Both the position numbers and the translations under genes were made by a program. From contig VBKF01000098.1 of the NCBI GenBank assembly GCA_005888095.1, positions 35,281 through 99,280 of the forward strand: a stretch of 64,000 nucleotides of DNA, in the 5' to 3' direction. The notes under the pieces were generated by a model. It was not told where the DNA came from, did not search any database, and saw only the letters and a list, made by a program, of their open reading frames with translations. Below, one piece after another: positions 37,278 to 45,373 of the stretch. Within the stretch, counting starts at the first letter, position 1, and each line of letters begins with the position of its first letter. This DNA is from Deltaproteobacteria bacterium (GTDB lineage: Bacteria > Desulfobacterota > Binatia > DP-6).

Positions 37278-38066
37278 ATGGGCCCCGGGGGTCTGGTCTT
37301 GAGCCGCGAGGCCCCGCCGGCGGGGGTGGTGGCCGAGCTCGCGTCGCGGCTGGGTGAAGCCGAGTCGGCGCTCCTGCGGGTCATCACGGCCCTCGCGCAC
37401 CTCGAGCCGGTGTCCACGGAGATCGCCGCCCTGGCCGCCGTGCAGGTTCGCCCTGCCCCTCCCTGCGTCCGGCTCACGGCGCTGCCCGTACACGCGGACG
37501 CGGTCGGCATGCGCTTCGCCGCGGTCGTCGACCTGCTGGCGGAGGAGGGTCTGCTCGCGGCGTCGAGCCACCGGGCGCTTCGGGCGCGCACGGCGGACGT
37601 CTCCGTGCTGGTGCGCCGCTGGATCGGCGGCGGGCCCGCGTGCGACGGGCGCGACGCGCTCGCGCTGCGCATCGCGGGCGTCGCCATGCGCCCGTTGCTC
37701 CGGCACCTGAGCCTGTCCCTCGAGCCGCCGGACGGTCCCGCGTCTTCCGCCTCCCGCCGCTGTCCCTACTGCGCCGGCGGGCCGGACTTCGCCACCACGT
37801 CGCGCATGGCCCGTGTCCTCTACTGCGCGCGCTGCGACGCCGCCTGGCGCGCACCGCGCGCCGGCTGCGCGTTCTGCGGCGAGTCGCGTGTCGATCGGCT
37901 GGCATTCCGCCGCGCCGGAGAGCCGCCGTACGGACTCCAGGTCTGCGCCAGCTGCCGCCACTATCTCAAATCGGTCGAGGTTCCGGTCTCCGGCTACCTT
38001 GCGATCGAGCGGGCGCTCTCGGCGCCGCTCGACAGTGGCGCGCGCGCGACGGGGCTGGTCGGATAG
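37278..38066 (+). CDS. FdhE-like protein (formate dehydrogenase accessory family)
   Basis: A 262-residue protein with the FdhE cysteine pattern: RRCPYCAGGPDF near residue 160, YCARCDAAWR near 182, CAFCGES near 197 and VCASCRHYLKSVEV near 222. These fit FdhE rubredoxin-like sites. FdhE is needed to make active formate dehydrogenase, an enzyme that in many bacteria contains selenocysteine. No formate dehydrogenase gene is in the window. It lies 60 bases upstream of the UGA-containing ArsC-like gene, so a shared promoter is possible. It is shorter than E. coli FdhE (309 residues). Confidence 0.7.
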   Translation: MGPGGLVLSREAPPAGVVAELASRLGEAESALLRVITALAHLEPVSTEIAALAAVQVRPAPPCVRLTALPVHADAVGMRFAAVVDLLAEEGLLAASSHRALRARTADVSVLVRRWIGGGPACDGRDALALRIAGVAMRPLLRHLSLSLEPPDGPASSASRRCPYCAGGPDFATTSRMARVLYCARCDAAWRAPRAGCAFCGESRVDRLAFRRAGEPPYGLQVCASCRHYLKSVEVPVSGYLAIERALSAPLDSGARATGLVG

Positions 38067-38126
38067 CCCCGCACGTCGTCGGCCCTGCTTGCCGCGCGGC
38101 CCCGCGCGATGCCATAGAGCGGGCGC

Positions 38127-38474
38127 ATGAAGACTCCCGACTGGTACTACCATCGGCCGGGCTGAATGACGTGCGGCCGGGCCCGGGAGTTTCTCGGGCG
38201 AAAGCGCGCCGAGCCGCGCACCACGGCCGACGCCAAGCGGGAGCGGCTGGGGCCGCGGGAGGCGTTCGCGCTCACCAGCGGTACGGACGAGCTCTACGTC
38301 GCCAAGGGCAAGAAGGTCGTGCACCTGGACCTCCGCCGCAGCCGGCCCGACCGCGACGCGCTGCTCGGACTCCTGCTCGGTCCGAGCGGCAACCTGCGTG
38401 CGCCGGCGATGCGCGTCGGCAAGACGCTTTGCATCGGCTTCGCGCCCGACATGTACCAGGCGGTGCTCGGCTAG
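38127..38474 (+). CDS. ArsC-family probable selenoprotein (in-frame UGA at residue 13)
   Basis: Read with TGA at 38163-38165 as selenocysteine, the frame gives 115 residues beginning MKTPDWYYHRPG-U-MTCGRA. The U-x-x-C pair occupies the position of the C-x-x-C of ArsC/Spx thioredoxin-fold proteins, and the upstream WYYH and downstream VAKGKKVVHLDL and GNLRAPAMRVGKTL segments are conserved in the ArsC family (seleno)protein group. Starting after the TGA would remove the beta strand and active-site loop. A stem-loop at 38181-38199 fits a SECIS. Probably a redox enzyme; the substrate is unknown. Confidence 0.8.
38163..38199 (+). promoter_or_regulatory. Candidate bacterial SECIS element and UGA-Sec codon
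   Basis: The UGA at 38163-38165 is followed 16 bases later by an 8-bp stem, GCCCGGGA pairing with TCTCGGGC (one G-U pair), with the three-base loop GTT at 38189-38191. Bacterial SECIS elements lie in this position and have a short loop containing G and U. A stem alone is weak evidence in GC-rich DNA; its position and the U-x-x-C protein context make it convincing. Confidence 0.6.
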
Positions 38475-38484
38475 GAAGGGCGCC

Positions 38485-38886
38485 GTGGCCGACGCCCGTG
38501 CGATCGCCCCCGGGCTGTTCGTCTGCGACGCCGACGGCGCGCGGCTCCTCGCCGGCCTGTGCGCCGCGTGCGGCAAGCGGCACTTCCCGGCGGCCGCCGT
38601 CTGTCCGTACTGCGCCGTCGCGGGCGCCCGCGAGGTCCCCGTCGGCCCTGCCGGACGTCTCGAGCTCTACACGACGGTGCTGAGCCGGCCGCCCGGCTAC
38701 CGCGGTCCCGTGCCGTACGGGCTCGGCGTGGTCGCGCTCGATGGCGGCCTCTCCGTCATCGCGCGGCTCACCGAGACGGACCTGTCCCGCCTGCGGCCCG
38801 GTCTGCCGATGCGCCTCGTCGTCGAGGCGCTGTTCACCGACGACGAGGGGCGGCCCGTCCTCTCGTATGCGTTCCAGCCCGCATGA
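38485..38886 (+). CDS. Zn-ribbon OB-fold protein (DUF35)
   Basis: A 133-residue protein. The N-terminal rubredoxin-like zinc ribbon carries CAACGKRHFPAAAVCPYC near residues 25-42; the OB-fold follows (RLELYTTVLSRPPGYRGPVP near 58-77). DUF35 proteins pair with thiolase-like enzymes, as ChsH2 with Ltp2 in steroid side-chain degradation. GTG 38485 has AGGAAGGG a few bases upstream. The TGA overlaps the thiolase ATG (ATGA), which is strong evidence that they act together. Confidence 0.9.
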   Translation: MADARAIAPGLFVCDADGARLLAGLCAACGKRHFPAAAVCPYCAVAGAREVPVGPAGRLELYTTVLSRPPGYRGPVPYGLGVVALDGGLSVIARLTETDLSRLRPGLPMRLVVEALFTDDEGRPVLSYAFQPA

Positions 38887-40013
38887 GGACCGTCTACGTC
38901 GCCGGCGCCGGCATGCGTCCGTTCGGGCGCTTCCCCGAGCTGAGCCTCACCGCGCTCGGCGCCGAGGCCGTACGGGCGGCGCTGGGCGACGCCGGTATCG
39001 GGCGCGGAGGCTTTCAGGCGGCTTTCTGCGGCACCGTGTACGGGGGCGTGGCCGCGGGCCACAAGGTGCTCACGGCGCTCGGGCTCTCCGGCGTCCCCAT
39101 GGTGAACGTCGAGGCGGGCTGCGCGAGCGGCGGCGCCGCGCTCGCGCTCGGCGCGACGGCGGTGGCGAGCGGACGCGCCGACGCCGTTCTCGTCTTCGGC
39201 CTGGAGAAGATGCCGCGTGGCATGATCCGCTCGAGCTTCTTCGAGCCGTGGCGCGAGGAGGCCGGACTCGCCGCGACGCCCGCCTACTTCGCGCTCCGCG
39301 CCCAGCGGCTCATGCGCGAGAGCGAGGTCACGCTCGAGGATCTCGCGCGGGTATCGGTCAAGAACCACCGCCACGGCGTGGCCAACCCGTACGCCATGTA
39401 CCGCCGGGCCGTGTCGCTCGCCGAGGTGCTGGCGTCGGCGGTGGTCTGCGAGCCACTGCGGCTCCTGATGCTGTGCGCGCCGAACGAAGGGGCCGCGGCG
39501 GTCGTGCTCGCCGCGCGTCCGGCAGCGCGCCCGGTACGGGTCGCGGCGGCGGTGCTCCGCTCCCACCTCGCCGGCTCGGTGCTCGGCGAGCACACGCCGC
39601 TCGGGGGCCTCACCGACGAACGGGTCTCCACCCCGACCGAGATGGCTGCCCGTGCAGCGTACGAGGAAGCCGGGATCGGACCCGCCGACCTCGACCTCGT
39701 CGAGCTGCAGGACACCGACGCTGCCCGCGAGATCCTGTCGGTCGAGGAGCTGGGTCTCTGCGAACGCCACGCCGGCGGGCGCTGGGTGCGCGACGGCGGC
39801 GGCGAGCTGGGCTCGCGCCTGCCCGTCAATGCGAGCGGCGGCCTGCTCGCCAAGGGCGAGCCGCTCGGCGCCTCCGCGCTCGCGCAGGTCGTCGAGCTCA
39901 CCTGGCAGCTGCGCGGCGAGGCCGGGCCGCGGCAGGTTCCCGGGGCGCGCACGGCGCTCGCCCACACGGTCGGCCGCGGGGCCAACGCCTGCGTCGTGAT
40001 CCTCAGCCGGTGA
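38883..40013 (+). CDS. Thiolase-like/lipid-transfer-protein-type enzyme (SCP-x family)
   Basis: A 376-residue thiolase-fold protein. The nucleophile Cys is C80 in VNVEAGCASGGAALAL. The later histidine positions are changed: VELQDTDAAREI has Gln where thiolases have HD, and SGGLLAKGEPLGASA has Glu in place of the catalytic His of GHP. Lipid-transfer-protein thiolases that act as retro-aldolases with DUF35 partners also lose thiolase residues, so C-C bond cleavage of an acyl-CoA or steroid-type substrate is more likely than ordinary thiolysis. The preceding gene is the DUF35 partner. Confidence 0.78.
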   Translation: MRTVYVAGAGMRPFGRFPELSLTALGAEAVRAALGDAGIGRGGFQAAFCGTVYGGVAAGHKVLTALGLSGVPMVNVEAGCASGGAALALGATAVASGRADAVLVFGLEKMPRGMIRSSFFEPWREEAGLAATPAYFALRAQRLMRESEVTLEDLARVSVKNHRHGVANPYAMYRRAVSLAEVLASAVVCEPLRLLMLCAPNEGAAAVVLAARPAARPVRVAAAVLRSHLAGSVLGEHTPLGGLTDERVSTPTEMAARAAYEEAGIGPADLDLVELQDTDAAREILSVEELGLCERHAGGRWVRDGGGELGSRLPVNASGGLLAKGEPLGASALAQVVELTWQLRGEAGPRQVPGARTALAHTVGRGANACVVILSR

Positions 40014-40016
40014 GGG

Positions 40017-42989
40017 TCAGGGCCCCGGCGGCGGCACGCAGGCGAGCTGCAGCACGTCGCGGTCGGTCGCCGGCCCGGGTCCGTGCGCGAGCGTACGGAT
40101 GACGAGCTTCGTGCGGCCGCTCGGCACGTCGGCGTCCATCCGGCCCGTGCACCGCTCGCCGGGACCGGCCGGACTCGGGAGGCGGCCGACCGCCGCCAGG
40201 AACGTGTTCCGCGCGGCGACGTTCTGCGCCCGCTCGAACGCCGTCGGCCGGAGCAGGTCGACAGCGGAGACCGCACCGGCCGCGCAGCCAAGCCGCGCAT
40301 CCTCGCCCCCGAGGCAGGCCCAGAGGTGGAACCGGCACGTGCCCGGCGTCGGGTCGAAGTCGCACGCCGGGTCGCCGTCGACGCAGACCTGCTTCGCCGC
40401 CGGCACGCCGTTCCGCGCGAGGGTGGGCGGGCCCATCTCGAGCGACCATTCGAGGCCGCAGTCGCTCGCCGCCGCGCCGCCGCCCGGGATGCGGAGCGGC
40501 GGTGGCGGCATCTGGCAGTCGGCCGCGCAGCGGTCGCCGGGCGTGCCGTTGGCCACCCCGTCGTCGCATTGCTCGCCGCACTCGACGACGCCGTTGCCGC
40601 ACTCGAGCCGGCAGGCGGCGGAGCAGCCGTCGCACGGCGTGGCGTTGCCGTCGTCGCACTCTTCACCGAGCTCCTTGATCCCGTTGCCGCAGACGGCCGG
40701 GTTCGGCTCGCAGGTGAGCGTCATCCGGTTGCCGCCCATGCGGTGCCCCGCGGTGTCCGTCGCCCGCGCGTCCACCACGCGGCTCGCGATCAGACCCGGC
40801 AGGTGTGGGACCACGAAGGGGAGGAGCGGGGTGCAGACGTTGCGCTCGGTGACCGGCGTACCGCTGCTCAGGACCGTCGAGCCCGCTTTGAAGGTCGGAC
40901 CGAGGGCTTCGAGCGCCGGGACGAGCTGAGCGAGGTTCACGACATCCGTCGCGTCGGCAGGATTGAGCGGCGGCGGATGGAGCAGCTCGAGGAGCTTGAT
41001 CGCGGGCGGATGACACGTCGGCAGCCGTGGATCGTCGACGTCGATGCACGCACCCAGGCGGAAGGTGCAGGTGCCGTCGCTCGCGCCGTCCGCGTCGCAC
41101 GCCGGGTCGCCGTCGATGCAGGTCTGGTTCGCGGACGGGAAGCCGTTCACGACCGGGCTGTTCGGGTTCTCGATCGCCCATTCGAGGAAGCAGTTGGACG
41201 AATCGACGTGCGCGGCGGGGAGGTAGCGGATCGTACCGAGCAGGCGGCACGACGCATCGCAGCCGTCGCCCGCGGTTCCATTGCGCGCGCCGTCGTCACA
41301 CTGCTCGTCGCACTCGGTGACGCCGTTCCCGCAACCCTCCGTCGTGCATGAAGCCGAGCAGCCGTCGCAGGGCGCGGTGTTGCCGTCGTCGCATTCCTCG
41401 CCGTCCTCCACGACGCCGTTGCCGCACCGTGCAGGCGGCGTCCCGCACGGCGGCAGCAGCGAGTTCTGCGCGATCGCCGGCGGCGGCGCGACGACCGCCC
41501 CCGTGGCGACCTGGGGCAGCTTTGCCGGATCGAGGTACTCGAGGCGGTTCGCGGTCGAGGTGAGCGTCCCGCCGATCGTCATCTGGCCGCTTGCCTGGAG
41601 GAGGTTCTCACCGGTGGGACCGAGCGACGAGAGGACGGCGCCGGCGTTCACGGCGACGTCGCACGCGCGGAGGATCACCGCGCCACCGAGGAAGCCGTCG
41701 TAGGCGTCGGCGTGCACCCTGCTGGTCACCGCGATGGTGGCGGCGACGACCTGGAACGTCGCGCCCCCGTCGCCGTCGAGCTGGCCCTGCAGCCGTGCAG
41801 ACCCGCCGGCGTCCGCGAAGATCGACCCGCCGCCCCCGTTTCCGCCGCTCACGTCGATCGCACCGAGCGTCAGGCTGCGGCCCGCCGAGGGCGCGACGTC
41901 GCCTCCCGCCGCATCCACACCGCGCCCGGCGGCGGAGATCGAGCCGGTCTGCACGATGTCCATGCCGGCGGTCAGGTCGACCTCGCCGCCGTCGCCGTCG
42001 GGGACGCCCGAGTCGGCGCTGATCCCCGCCGTCACGGTGAGGGTGCCCGCGACGGCGGTGATCTCGACGTCCGCCCCGGCGCCTCCGCCCTCCGTCACGC
42101 TGCCGCCCGCGTTCCCGGTGATCGCGCCGCCGATCGACACCGACCCGTTCGCGAAGACGGTCACGCTGCCGGCGTCGCCGGAAAGGCCGCCGCCGTTCAC
42201 GTTGAGCGGCGCGCCGGTCGTCACGTTGCCGCCCGCCTCGAGATCGATCGTGCCGCCGCCGTCCTCGCCTCCCGAGGCGTTGATCCCGCTGCCCGCGATC
42301 GTGATCGAACCCTGGGGGGCGATCACCGCGACGTCCCCGCCCTCGTCGGGCGCCGACGCGTTCAGGGACCCCTGGATCACGCGATCGCCGCCGCTGCAGG
42401 TGCCGTGGGCCGCCACGTTGCCGCAGTCGGGGATGTCTTCCGCGCAGGTGCTGCCGTCGCTTGGCCCACCCACGCACACCCCGAGCAGGTCGATGGCGCC
42501 GCCGAAGCCCGCGGCCTGCGTCGCCCTCGCGAGCAGCAGCCCGTCGACCTGCATGGCTCCCAGGGTGGCGAGCTCGATCAGGCCTCCCTGCGGGCCCCCG
42601 CTGAGGTCGATCTTCCCCTTCGTCGTGCTGCTCGCCTCGACGCGGATGTCGCCCGCGGTGACGACCGAGAGGGTCGGAAACGAGCCGCTCGGCGCCGAGC
42701 CGAGGATCGACGCCCCCGCCTCGACGCGCAGGCTCCCCGCCCGGATCTCGAGCGTCCCGGACGTGAACGCGAGGCTCGCCCCCGGTCTGAGATCGAGCGC
42801 GCGCCCCCCGAAGTCGAGGGTGGTGTTGGGGGCCACGGTGACGTCCGCGGTCACGACGCACGGGTCGGCGCTCGCGGCGCAGAGATCGGTCGCCTGCGAA
42901 GCGGCGGCGGCCGCGAGACGCGGCGCGAGCCCGAGCAGAAGGAGCACGGCCGCAATCCACCGGACAGCTAGGCGGTCAGCTAGACGCAC
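40017..42989 (-). CDS. Large secreted protein with repetitive beta-rich domain and DUF4215 cysteine-rich repeats
   Basis: A ~990-residue protein with a signal peptide (LADRLAVRWIAAVLLLLGLA and the following Ala run). Residues ~35-490 are Gly/Ala/Asp-rich repeats that alternate short strands and turns, as in beta-helical adhesins. After ~530 come DUF4215 units with CGNGVVEDGEECDDGNTAPC and similar cysteine clusters, three or more times. DUF4215 is common in Myxococcota and related groups and its role is unknown. GTG 42989 has GGAGG eight bases upstream, better than the longer TTG frame. A similarly built protein is at 52125-56090. Confidence 0.75.
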   Translation of the reverse strand: MRLADRLAVRWIAAVLLLLGLAPRLAAAAASQATDLCAASADPCVVTADVTVAPNTTLDFGGRALDLRPGASLAFTSGTLEIRAGSLRVEAGASILGSAPSGSFPTLSVVTAGDIRVEASSTTKGKIDLSGGPQGGLIELATLGAMQVDGLLLARATQAAGFGGAIDLLGVCVGGPSDGSTCAEDIPDCGNVAAHGTCSGGDRVIQGSLNASAPDEGGDVAVIAPQGSITIAGSGINASGGEDGGGTIDLEAGGNVTTGAPLNVNGGGLSGDAGSVTVFANGSVSIGGAITGNAGGSVTEGGGAGADVEITAVAGTLTVTAGISADSGVPDGDGGEVDLTAGMDIVQTGSISAAGRGVDAAGGDVAPSAGRSLTLGAIDVSGGNGGGGSIFADAGGSARLQGQLDGDGGATFQVVAATIAVTSRVHADAYDGFLGGAVILRACDVAVNAGAVLSSLGPTGENLLQASGQMTIGGTLTSTANRLEYLDPAKLPQVATGAVVAPPPAIAQNSLLPPCGTPPARCGNGVVEDGEECDDGNTAPCDGCSASCTTEGCGNGVTECDEQCDDGARNGTAGDGCDASCRLLGTIRYLPAAHVDSSNCFLEWAIENPNSPVVNGFPSANQTCIDGDPACDADGASDGTCTFRLGACIDVDDPRLPTCHPPAIKLLELLHPPPLNPADATDVVNLAQLVPALEALGPTFKAGSTVLSSGTPVTERNVCTPLLPFVVPHLPGLIASRVVDARATDTAGHRMGGNRMTLTCEPNPAVCGNGIKELGEECDDGNATPCDGCSAACRLECGNGVVECGEQCDDGVANGTPGDRCAADCQMPPPPLRIPGGGAAASDCGLEWSLEMGPPTLARNGVPAAKQVCVDGDPACDFDPTPGTCRFHLWACLGGEDARLGCAAGAVSAVDLLRPTAFERAQNVAARNTFLAAVGRLPSPAGPGERCTGRMDADVPSGRTKLVIRTLAHGPGPATDRDVLQLACVPPPGP

Positions 42990-43128
42990 CTGGGAAACCT
43001 CCAAAGGGCCGACCCCTTAGCACGCGCCGCGCGCGCCGCGCTAGTTGAGAAGATGCGAAAAAAAGCACGCCAATTCACACGCATGCGACCCCTTGCGCCG
43101 GCGGGCGGCTCCGCTACCCTCGCCCGGC

Positions 43129-43674
43129 ATGGGGCGGGAGACGCTCGAGCCCCACGAGCTCGTGGAGGCGGAGGACTTCGAGCGGACGCGCCGCCGGAGC
43201 CTCTCGACGCGCGTTGCGGTCACCGCGGCGTTGCTCGCGGTGCTTGCTTCGATCTCCGCGCTCGAGGCGGAGCACGCCGCGGCCGAGGCCATCCTCGCCA
43301 AGAACGACGCGGTCCTCTGGCAGAGCCGCGCCTCGGACGAGTGGGCGTACCGCCAGGCCAAGTCGATCAAGCTCCATCTGCAGGAGCTGACGCCCGGCAG
43401 CGCCGCCGATCCCGAGGGCCAACGCACGGAGATCGCCGCCTCCGAGGGCCGCGCGCGGACGGCCGAGCAGGAGCGCGACAAGGCCAACCACGAGGCCGCC
43501 GATCACTTCGCCCGGCACCACCGCTTCGCCGTCGCCACGAGCCTGCTCCAGATCGCCATCGTGCTCGAGACGGTCGCTGCCGTGCTCGACCGGACGATCA
43601 TGTGGTACGCCGGGCTCGCGGTCGGCGTCACCGGGACCGTCGCCCTCGCCAACGGCTTCCTCGGCTACCTCTGA
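43129..43674 (+). CDS. DUF4337 family membrane protein
   Basis: A 181-residue protein. A transmembrane segment near residues 26-45 (TRVAVTAALLAVLASISALE) is followed by the family hallmark RASDEWAYRQAKSIKLHL near 70, then a charged helical stretch and two further hydrophobic helices at the C-terminus. DUF4337 proteins are of unknown function. The gene is divergent from the DUF4215 gene and convergent with the GT39-like gene. No function is assigned. Confidence 0.82.
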   Translation: MGRETLEPHELVEAEDFERTRRRSLSTRVAVTAALLAVLASISALEAEHAAAEAILAKNDAVLWQSRASDEWAYRQAKSIKLHLQELTPGSAADPEGQRTEIAASEGRARTAEQERDKANHEAADHFARHHRFAVATSLLQIAIVLETVAAVLDRTIMWYAGLAVGVTGTVALANGFLGYL

Positions 43675-43732
43675 GCGACGGGAGGAACGCGACCGCGCAT
43701 GCGCGGCGTCGGGCGGCAAAGGGGGCGCGCTC

Positions 43733-45373
43733 CTACCGGCGCCGCACCAACACGAGGTCGCGCCGGTGGCGCGAGAAGACGTGCGCACTCCGCAGCACCT
43801 CCTCCCAGCCGGACGGCCGGCCCCACGCGCGCCAGCGTTGCTGGTCCAGGACGTAGTAGCCCGCGCCGAGCTCCCCCGGCCGGCCGCTCGCGAGCGGCAC
43901 GTGGCGGCCGACGTAGAAGATGAAGGGGATCTCCTCGTCGACCGCGAGCAGGCTCAGCGGCTCGGTGGGCCCGAGCCGCTCGCGCACGGCGAGCGCGAAG
44001 GGCCGGACGGACTTTTGCGCGGCGCGCGCGGGGACGAAGACCTCGAGCACGAGGATCGCCACGCAGGCGGTGGCTCCCGCGGTGGCGAGCGTCGCGTGCC
44101 GCCAGCGCTCGCGCGCGAGGGCGCGGGCGGCCAACCCGGCGGCCACCGCGGTGGCGAGGGCGAGGCCGACGATCTCCGCCTGCTGCGCGGTGAGCGCGCG
44201 CCGGTAGGTCTCGGCGTCGATCTCGTGGCGCAGGGCGACGTCGCGGATCCCCGCCGCCGACACGAGCCCGTGACCCACCGCCAGTGCGGTCACGGCGGCG
44301 AGGACCCCGCCGGCCGCGACGGCGAGCACGAGTGTGCGGGCGGCACCGACGAGCCTCGTCGCCGGCTGCTCCTCGCGCGTGACCTCGGCGAGCCACCAGC
44401 CGACGACGAGCGCCAGCGCAGGCCGGAGCGGCAGCAGATAGGCCGCACGCTTGAGCGGCGCGAGCGAGAAGAATATCCACACGGTCGCGGCCCACACGAG
44501 GGCGTACCGCCGCGGCAGCTCGCCCCGCCACGCGCGTGCGGCCGCCCAGGGGACGACGAGCGTCCACGGCAGACCGCCGAGCACGAGCGGGCCCACGTAG
44601 TAGAGCGGCGAGCGATACGGGAATCGGCTGCTGCCGAGCAAGGCCTCGCCGTTCTCGGACAGGATCTGCTTGGCGACGAAGTCCATGCCGCGGTGTGCAT
44701 ACGCGAGCCCGTACCAGCCCCCCGCGAGCGCGACGAAGAGCAGGACGGGCAGCGGGCGCACGAGACCGAGGATCGGCCTGAGCCGCCGCTCGCACGCCGC
44801 GAAGGCGAGCGCCGTGAGGCCGACGACGCCCGGGCCGACGGGGCCCTTGGCGAGCATCGCGAGGGCGAGGCACACGGCGAGCACGAGTCGGGCGCCTCGC
44901 CGCGCGCCGAGCGCCTGCACGAGCGCCACCTGCGCGCCGGTGAGGGCGGCCGTGAGCGTCATGTCGACCCGCCCGTCGCTCGCCTCGGTCAGGAACTGCG
45001 GGGTCGTCGCCAGTACGAGCGCCGCGAAGGTCCCCACGTCGGCCCCGCCCCAGGCGAGGCCGGCGAGGAAGACGAGCAGCACGACGGCGCCCGCGAGCAC
45101 GACCGACGGCGCGCGCAGGGTCCGCTCGGTGACCTGTCCGCCGGCGAGCCGGGAGGCGCCGGTCACGAGCCAGTGGAAGAGCGGCGGCTTCGAGGGGACC
45201 ACGCTGCCGTTCCAGAGCGGAAGGATCCAGTCGCCCGTGTCGAGCATCTCGCGCGCCACCAGGGCCTCGCGCGCCTCACCGCCCTCATAGACGTCGCTGT
45301 CGATCGCACGCGCCCCGAGCGCCACCGTGAGCGCGACGAGCGCCGCGCCCCTGAGGACGAGGGCCCGTCTCAC
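43733..45373 (-). CDS. GT39/ArnT-like membrane glycosyltransferase
   Basis: A 546-residue GT-C membrane protein. The first loop reads DSDVYEGGEAREALVAREML near residue 24, with the acidic residues of PMT_2/ArnT enzymes, followed by LPLWNGSVVPSKPPLFHWL. About ten transmembrane segments follow. It would transfer a sugar from a polyprenyl-phosphate donor to a lipid or protein on the outer face of the inner membrane. GTG 45373 overlaps the phosphatase stop (GTGA). It is unrelated in sequence to the GT39-like enzyme at 3097-4992. Confidence 0.78.
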   Translation of the reverse strand: MRRALVLRGAALVALTVALGARAIDSDVYEGGEAREALVAREMLDTGDWILPLWNGSVVPSKPPLFHWLVTGASRLAGGQVTERTLRAPSVVLAGAVVLLVFLAGLAWGGADVGTFAALVLATTPQFLTEASDGRVDMTLTAALTGAQVALVQALGARRGARLVLAVCLALAMLAKGPVGPGVVGLTALAFAACERRLRPILGLVRPLPVLLFVALAGGWYGLAYAHRGMDFVAKQILSENGEALLGSSRFPYRSPLYYVGPLVLGGLPWTLVVPWAAARAWRGELPRRYALVWAATVWIFFSLAPLKRAAYLLPLRPALALVVGWWLAEVTREEQPATRLVGAARTLVLAVAAGGVLAAVTALAVGHGLVSAAGIRDVALRHEIDAETYRRALTAQQAEIVGLALATAVAAGLAARALARERWRHATLATAGATACVAILVLEVFVPARAAQKSVRPFALAVRERLGPTEPLSLLAVDEEIPFIFYVGRHVPLASGRPGELGAGYYVLDQQRWRAWGRPSGWEEVLRSAHVFSRHRRDLVLVRRR

